A stretch of 37,690 bases of DNA, from NCBI GenBank assembly GCA_937918905.1, contig CAKZSH010000307.1, positions 1 to 37,690 on the forward strand. Direction: 5' to 3'. This document shows positions 33,432 through 37,690 of this stretch, piece by piece. The stretch comes from an uncultured Saprospiraceae bacterium. Lineage in GTDB: Bacteria > Bacteroidota > Bacteroidia > Chitinophagales > Saprospiraceae. How positions within the stretch are numbered: position 1 is the first letter of the stretch; every line of letters starts with the position of its first letter. The translations under genes and the position numbers were made by a program. Under the pieces are notes generated by a model. That model was given only the letters and a program-made list of their open reading frames with translations. It did not search any database and was not told the origin of the DNA.

Positions 33432-36059
33432 CTACTTCCCAAATCCAATTCGTTTTTTATTAAAAATAAAATCACTTGTATCCAACTTAAAGTTTCGCAA
33501 GTCTTCCAAAGTCAAAACATTATCATCCTCTTTTCGTTCCTCTTCTGGAATTTCAGACAACCGCAAATTCATATTTTTAATAGCCTCAATGACTACTTTT
33601 CGAACCTCTCTAGCATTTCCAAAATACTTATCTCGATACTCGTAAATGAAGGTTAAATATTTATTTAAATATTCTTCTGCATTTTGAGTAATTAGAATCT
33701 TCTGCTCTTGTAACATTAGTTTTGCAATTCTAGTCAAATCTTTAGGAGAGTAATCTTCGAATTTTAAAATTTTATCAAAACGAGAATTTAATCCAGGATT
33801 AGCTTTCAAGAATACCTCCATATTATCAGGATAACCTGCTGCGAAAATAAAAAACTCACCTCTGTTATCTTCCATTCGTTTTAGAATCGTTTGAACTGAT
33901 TCATCTCCAAAATCACCGTGTGCTCCACTTTTCTTTTGAGTCAATGAATAAGCCTCATCAATAAAAAGTATTCCACCCATCGCCTCATCTATTTTCTCAG
34001 CAGTCTTGATGGCCGTTTGTCCTACAAAACCAGCGACCAATCCTTGACGATCAGTTTCGATCATTTGACCACGTTCCAAAATTCCAAGCGATTTATAAAT
34101 TTTTGTCAAAATCCTTGCTACTGTAGTTTTACCAGTCCCCGGATTTCCAACAAAAATGGTATGCATCGAAAAGGTATTTAAAACATCCTTTCCAGTCTCA
34201 CGGAAAAATTTTACCAACTGAACCATTTCCCGAATTTGGACTTTGACGGATTCCATACCAATCAAATTGTCCAATTCTTCCATAGACTCTTGGAGTAATT
34301 TTTTATCAATAGGGATGTACGGAAGTTCTTTTTTCTTATCAATTTGGATGGAAGCTACATCTTGATATTCAATCACACTCAATTCCTCTTCATCCAAAGA
34401 TCGTGGGTTGGAAGACTCCATGATTCGAAGCCCTAAGTTAACCTTTGCTTGTTCGACTATATCATAAACAAACCTAGCATTTCCAAAGGTTTTATCTCGA
34501 TTCCGAAACGCATCCGTAATCAATGCGTTTATTTTTTCTTTGGCCTCAATTGTAAACTTCACCCCTTTTTCTTTACATACGAATTGCGCAATTCTCGACA
34601 ACTCTTGAGGTAAATAATCTGTGAATTCAAAGTATATTTTAAATCTAGATTTTAGTCCAGGATTGGAATCCATAAAGTGTTGCATCTCTTTCGGATAACC
34701 TGCAACGATGACCGCAAGGTCACCTTTTCCATTCGACATTTCTTTTACCAAAATTTCCACCACCTCTCGGCCAAAATCTTTACTATCATCATTTGACCTC
34801 GCCAAAGCATATGCTTCATCTATAAATAAAACACCACCTCTTGCTTTTTCAATCGCTTCTTTTACTTTAGGCGCAGTTTGCCCAATGTACTCCCCCACCA
34901 AATCTACTCTGTCCACTTCATGCACATGCCCTTTGGAAAGTAAACCCATCTTTTCATAGAGTCGTCCCATCATTTTGGCAACGGTAGTTTTACCAGTTCC
35001 AGGATTTCCTGTAAAAACAGAATGAACGTTTATTTCTTCCTTTTCCTCAAATCCTTTTTCTTTTCTTAATTGTAAAAACTGAATATATTGAGCATGATCT
35101 CGTACTTTCTTTTTGATGTCAGTCAACCCAATCAGGTTATCCATCTTTCCCATCACATCCTCAAAAGTTTTTCCATAATCCGCTTCCTCTGCCAACAGAA
35201 CAGGTGCTTGATGATGTGGTAACAATACTCCTGCAATTCCTTCTTCAAAGTCATCAGCAATCTCAAATGGAATGGTCGCCAATAATTTATCCATAAAAAC
35301 CAACTCCGCAGTATATTGATCTCTACGCCAAGAACCTTTGACATTGGAACCCCATCCTGCGGTCATTTTTATAAACTCATCCTTTTTCTCGACACGTTGC
35401 AATCGAACCACTTGCCCTTTCAGCTCTCTGGCATTATTATAAAATTTTGTAAACAATTCACATTGCCAATTTTTCTCAGGATAGTTATTTCGTAACAATA
35501 TTTCTACATAAATATATCGAGTCTCTTCGCTACTAAAAGTTTGCAAATAAATCCGATCATCTTCAGTTACATCATCATACGGGCCTTCATATAATTTTAG
35601 AGATTGCACACTCAAGTAACCATTACCGATTGACAAATCATCTATCCCTGCATCTTCCACATAAAAATATTTAGTAGCCACCTTTTCTCCTTCCACCCAT
35701 GCTTCCCAGTAGTAAGTTCCTTTTTTCCAAAAGACACCTTCCTTCTTATTGCCCCATCCTTCTCGAATGTACATCATAGGGTCGTACTTGCTTACCTTTC
35801 GTTTAAAAGGTAAAGCACATAATTCTTTCCTGCCTTTTTTTAGGGAAAAACATTTAAGCTCTACGTCGATCTCCCAGTCCTCTAAATCAAATTGTTTATT
35901 ATAAAAAGAGAGCTCAGCATACACATAAGTAATCTCAAATCGATCAAAAACTTGTCGATATTTCTTTTTGTTATCCGCCAACCATTCAGTAGAAGCATAT
36001 ACTTTAAGTTCTCTGAATTTGAAATTATTAGATTTTGGATATTTATAACCTTCCGCCAT
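33432..36059 (-). CDS. Tandem CbxX-type AAA+ ATPase with duplicated N-terminal beta domain
   Basis: 875 aa. Residues ~5-140 and ~150-280 form two related ~125-residue beta-rich domains; both end with (R/T)(E/A)GWG....G.W....Y..E. Two AAA+ modules follow. Module one has Walker A GNPGTGKTT at ~350, Walker B VLFIDEAYAL and Arg finger LKSRFKIYF. Module two has Walker A GNPGTGKTT at ~638, Walker B ILFIDEAYSL and LNSRFDKIL. Both look active. This is the CbxX/CfqX/SpoVK group, ring-forming remodelling ATPases. The beta domains probably recognise a client or a membrane surface (inference). No adjacent partner gene. A single large gene with strong codon-level continuity and no frameshift. Confidence 0.9.
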   Translation of the reverse strand: MAEGYKYPKSNNFKFRELKVYASTEWLADNKKKYRQVFDRFEITYVYAELSFYNKQFDLEDWEIDVELKCFSLKKGRKELCALPFKRKVSKYDPMMYIREGWGNKKEGVFWKKGTYYWEAWVEGEKVATKYFYVEDAGIDDLSIGNGYLSVQSLKLYEGPYDDVTEDDRIYLQTFSSEETRYIYVEILLRNNYPEKNWQCELFTKFYNNARELKGQVVRLQRVEKKDEFIKMTAGWGSNVKGSWRRDQYTAELVFMDKLLATIPFEIADDFEEGIAGVLLPHHQAPVLLAEEADYGKTFEDVMGKMDNLIGLTDIKKKVRDHAQYIQFLQLRKEKGFEEKEEINVHSVFTGNPGTGKTTVAKMMGRLYEKMGLLSKGHVHEVDRVDLVGEYIGQTAPKVKEAIEKARGGVLFIDEAYALARSNDDSKDFGREVVEILVKEMSNGKGDLAVIVAGYPKEMQHFMDSNPGLKSRFKIYFEFTDYLPQELSRIAQFVCKEKGVKFTIEAKEKINALITDAFRNRDKTFGNARFVYDIVEQAKVNLGLRIMESSNPRSLDEEELSVIEYQDVASIQIDKKKELPYIPIDKKLLQESMEELDNLIGMESVKVQIREMVQLVKFFRETGKDVLNTFSMHTIFVGNPGTGKTTVARILTKIYKSLGILERGQMIETDRQGLVAGFVGQTAIKTAEKIDEAMGGILFIDEAYSLTQKKSGAHGDFGDESVQTILKRMEDNRGEFFIFAAGYPDNMEVFLKANPGLNSRFDKILKFEDYSPKDLTRIAKLMLQEQKILITQNAEEYLNKYLTFIYEYRDKYFGNAREVRKVVIEAIKNMNLRLSEIPEEERKEDDNVLTLEDLRNFKLDTSDFIFNKKRIGFGK

Positions 36060-36386
36060 TGTGTCTTCTGTAATTTACCTGATAAAATTTAAATTCTAAG
36101 GGGTGATTATTGGTATGCCTTAGTTTGTTACATTAGCCTATTTCGCTATATTTAATTATTTATTATTCAAAACAATAAAAGGCAGATATAAACTTATCAA
36201 TTTTATTCGTTTCATCCAATTTTTTTGATTGTTTTTATTAATTTCATCCCTGCGAAATATGGGTATCGAAAAATTTGAGAAAAATGGTTCTTGGATCGTG
36301 TTATTGTTACACAGAGTTTCACGGAGAATACACCGAGTTTTACAGAGAGATAAACATTATTTTTTTGTTTTTTTAATAAAAAAACG
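36060..36386. other. Gap upstream of the AAA+ ATPase with a one-sided word repeat
   Basis: Contains the AAA+ gene's promoter region and, at 36310-36351, a stretch ACACAGAGTTTCACGGAGAA followed by ..CACCGAGTTTTACAGAGA. It shares ACACAGAGTTT with the arm at 31884-31894. No facing arm is seen before the IS begins at 36387. No gene supported. Confidence 0.6.
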
Positions 36387-36445
36387 TATTCTACTGAACA
36401 GTAGAAAATTATAATATGAAGATAAATAATAGATTGGCATAAAAA

Positions 36446-36486
36446 AAGCGAATAAAAAGAGATTACCAAAAATCTTTCATTCGCTT
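36446..36486 (+). promoter_or_regulatory. Start-codon-abutting hairpin in the IS leader
   Basis: AAGCGAAT (36446-36453) pairs with ATTCGCTT (36479-36486), and AGATT with AATCT inside it, loop around ACCAAA. The 3' arm ends on the base before the transposase ATG, so the hairpin would mask the ribosome landing region. Confidence 0.6.
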
Positions 36487-37665
36487 ATGATAGAATTAAA
36501 TAATTCTGAGGAAATACAGAAAATATTTCCAGAAGTGGGACAGAAAAAATTAAGCCAACTTCTAATTTTATGCACATGTATGCTAGCCACTCAAAGCACG
36601 AACTTGAAGAAGTGCGCACAAAGGATGAGTAAAATATTAGGAGTGAACTTGAAAAATGAAACTGCTTATAGTCGGCTACTACGTTATTTTCAAACAGGTA
36701 ATGGCATTTATATTTTACGAGGGATTTGTTTGTTAGTAATTAGCACATTGTGTAGAAGCGAAAATTGTTATTTATTATTGGATAGAACGAATTGGCAGTT
36801 TGGTAAACGAAAGATTAATATTCTTGTAATTGGGTTGTTATATAAAGATGTATTTATCCCATTAGTGTGGAAAGATTTGGAGAAAAAAGGAAATAGTAAT
36901 ACCAAGGAGCGACTTGATTTAATTGATCAATTATTGAGTTGGTGGGAACTAAGTAAAATTGAATTACCTCAATTGTACTTGGCTGGAGACCGCGAATTTA
37001 TTGGCTATTTATGGTTGAGAGGACTAGAAAAAAGAGGGATTAAATTTGTCATGCGCATTAGAGCTAATTCAAAAATTGAGTTATGGTATCGAGGAAAAAT
37101 CAAAGATCGAAAATTAGGATTGAAAATAATTCGACGATATTTAGGGTGGGCGAAAATAGAAAATGTAGAAGCAGTTTTAGCATCGGATTATATTGTAAAA
37201 TTAGCTGTTTTTGATAACGACAGTACTCGGTGTAAAGCTGACTATATTTATATTATGACCAATATGGAAGACATTGTGCAAGCTTCTATTTTTTATAGAA
37301 AGAGATACAAAATAGAAGTCTGCTTCAAGCATTTAAAATCAAGTGGTTTTAATTTAGAGTCGTTGCAAGTCGAAGGTGGTCATAAAGTGGATTTGATGTT
37401 TGGAGCTTTGAATGTGCTATATTTGATGGCTATCCAAAATGGAATAGTTCATTTTGAAAAAGAGACGCAACTTTTAAAAACATTTAAGCATAGTCGGGTC
37501 AAAAAATTCAACTATCAAACTCCTGCTAAATCTATTTTTAATCAAGGGTGCGATATTTTGTTTGAAAAAATATTCACCTTCGAAGAGTTTTACTTAGAAT
37601 TCAATAAGTCTATTCAATGGATTGCTCAGAAATTAAACCCTTTACTATCAAGAAATTACACTTGA
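36487..37665 (+). CDS. IS4-family DDE transposase
   Basis: 392 aa. Full-length DDE_Tnp_1-type transposase. Catalytic residues: D99 in LLLDRTNW, D168 in LYLAGDREFIG, and E277 in the YREK-type motif YRKRYKIEVCFKHLK, with the downstream Lys at the expected place. The N-terminal 70 residues are a helical DNA-binding part. The strand after D168 and the long beta insertion before E277 are as in IS4-type enzymes. It sits alone between 14-bp inverted repeats, with the stop 25 bases before the right repeat. No frameshift or stop, so the copy looks potentially active. Confidence 0.94.
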   Translation: MIELNNSEEIQKIFPEVGQKKLSQLLILCTCMLATQSTNLKKCAQRMSKILGVNLKNETAYSRLLRYFQTGNGIYILRGICLLVISTLCRSENCYLLLDRTNWQFGKRKINILVIGLLYKDVFIPLVWKDLEKKGNSNTKERLDLIDQLLSWWELSKIELPQLYLAGDREFIGYLWLRGLEKRGIKFVMRIRANSKIELWYRGKIKDRKLGLKIIRRYLGWAKIENVEAVLASDYIVKLAVFDNDSTRCKADYIYIMTNMEDIVQASIFYRKRYKIEVCFKHLKSSGFNLESLQVEGGHKVDLMFGALNVLYLMAIQNGIVHFEKETQLLKTFKHSRVKKFNYQTPAKSIFNQGCDILFEKIFTFEEFYLEFNKSIQWIAQKLNPLLSRNYT

Positions 37666-37690
37666 TGAAAAATCATTGTTCAGTAGAATA

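Larger units (their letters stand above)
36387..37690 (+). mobile_element. IS4-family insertion sequence, apparently complete
   Basis: Begins TATTCTACTGAACA at 36387-36400 and ends with its exact reverse complement at 37677-37690: 14-bp terminal inverted repeats enclosing one transposase gene, 1304 bp in all. The target-site duplication cannot be checked because the right flank is outside the window. Confidence 0.88.

Overview
The window looks like a piece of an AT-rich Bacteroidota chromosome, most likely from the Saprospiria or a close relative (inference). Evidence: starts mostly without Shine-Dalgarno sequences, one near-perfect Bacteroidota-type promoter (TTG, 19-bp spacer, TAAATTTG) before the YfhO gene, and a gene set typical of that phylum: YfhO, DUF6503, a GH3-like/beta-lactamase fusion lipoprotein, ATP-type PEP carboxykinase, and OmpA and LysM envelope proteins. 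I saw no tRNA, rRNA, CRISPR array or prophage.

Layout. 1-5.3 kb (minus strand): two glycosyltransferases (GT2, GT4) and a large YfhO membrane protein, a surface-glycan neighbourhood. 6.1-10.6 kb: a glycerophosphodiesterase lipoprotein with a small membrane protein, facing a 960-aa lipoprotein in which a degenerate GH3-like domain precedes an intact serine beta-lactamase-fold domain. 11.2-15 kb (minus): a secreted protein, a membrane-anchored coiled-coil protein with two helix-hairpin-helix domains, and an OmpA protein. 15.5-18.9 kb: proC, rmuC and a lipoprotein esterase. 19.5-24 kb: a secreted four-LysM protein and a secreted charged-helix protein. 24.4-26.8 kb (minus): a lipoprotein and a four-helix membrane coiled-coil protein, both unrecognised. 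27.4-33 kb: FkbM methyltransferase, a YciO-type threonylcarbamoyl-AMP synthase homologue, pckA with a structured leader, a VOC protein, a DUF6503 lipoprotein and a probably broken small gene. 33.4-36.1 kb (minus): a tandem CbxX-type AAA+ ATPase. 36.4-37.7 kb: an apparently complete IS4-family insertion sequence ending at the window edge.

The most striking feature is not a gene. More than ten gaps between genes hold a long inverted repeat built from one 20-45-base 'word' facing its own reverse complement, with a different word at different loci. Some are perfect over 24-34 bp. Several words recur in the window. Most lack a 3' U-tract, and at two places they sit beside separate conventional terminators, so they do not look like ordinary intrinsic terminators. 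One has itself been interrupted by a MITE-like element with terminal inverted repeats and a 13-base direct repeat. They look like a population of small palindromic elements tolerated between genes.

The genes are mostly unlinked housekeeping and envelope functions. The cases for real functional coupling are the GT2/GT4/YfhO cluster, GDPD plus its small neighbour, the OmpA/HHH pair, and possibly the 24.4-26.8 kb pair.
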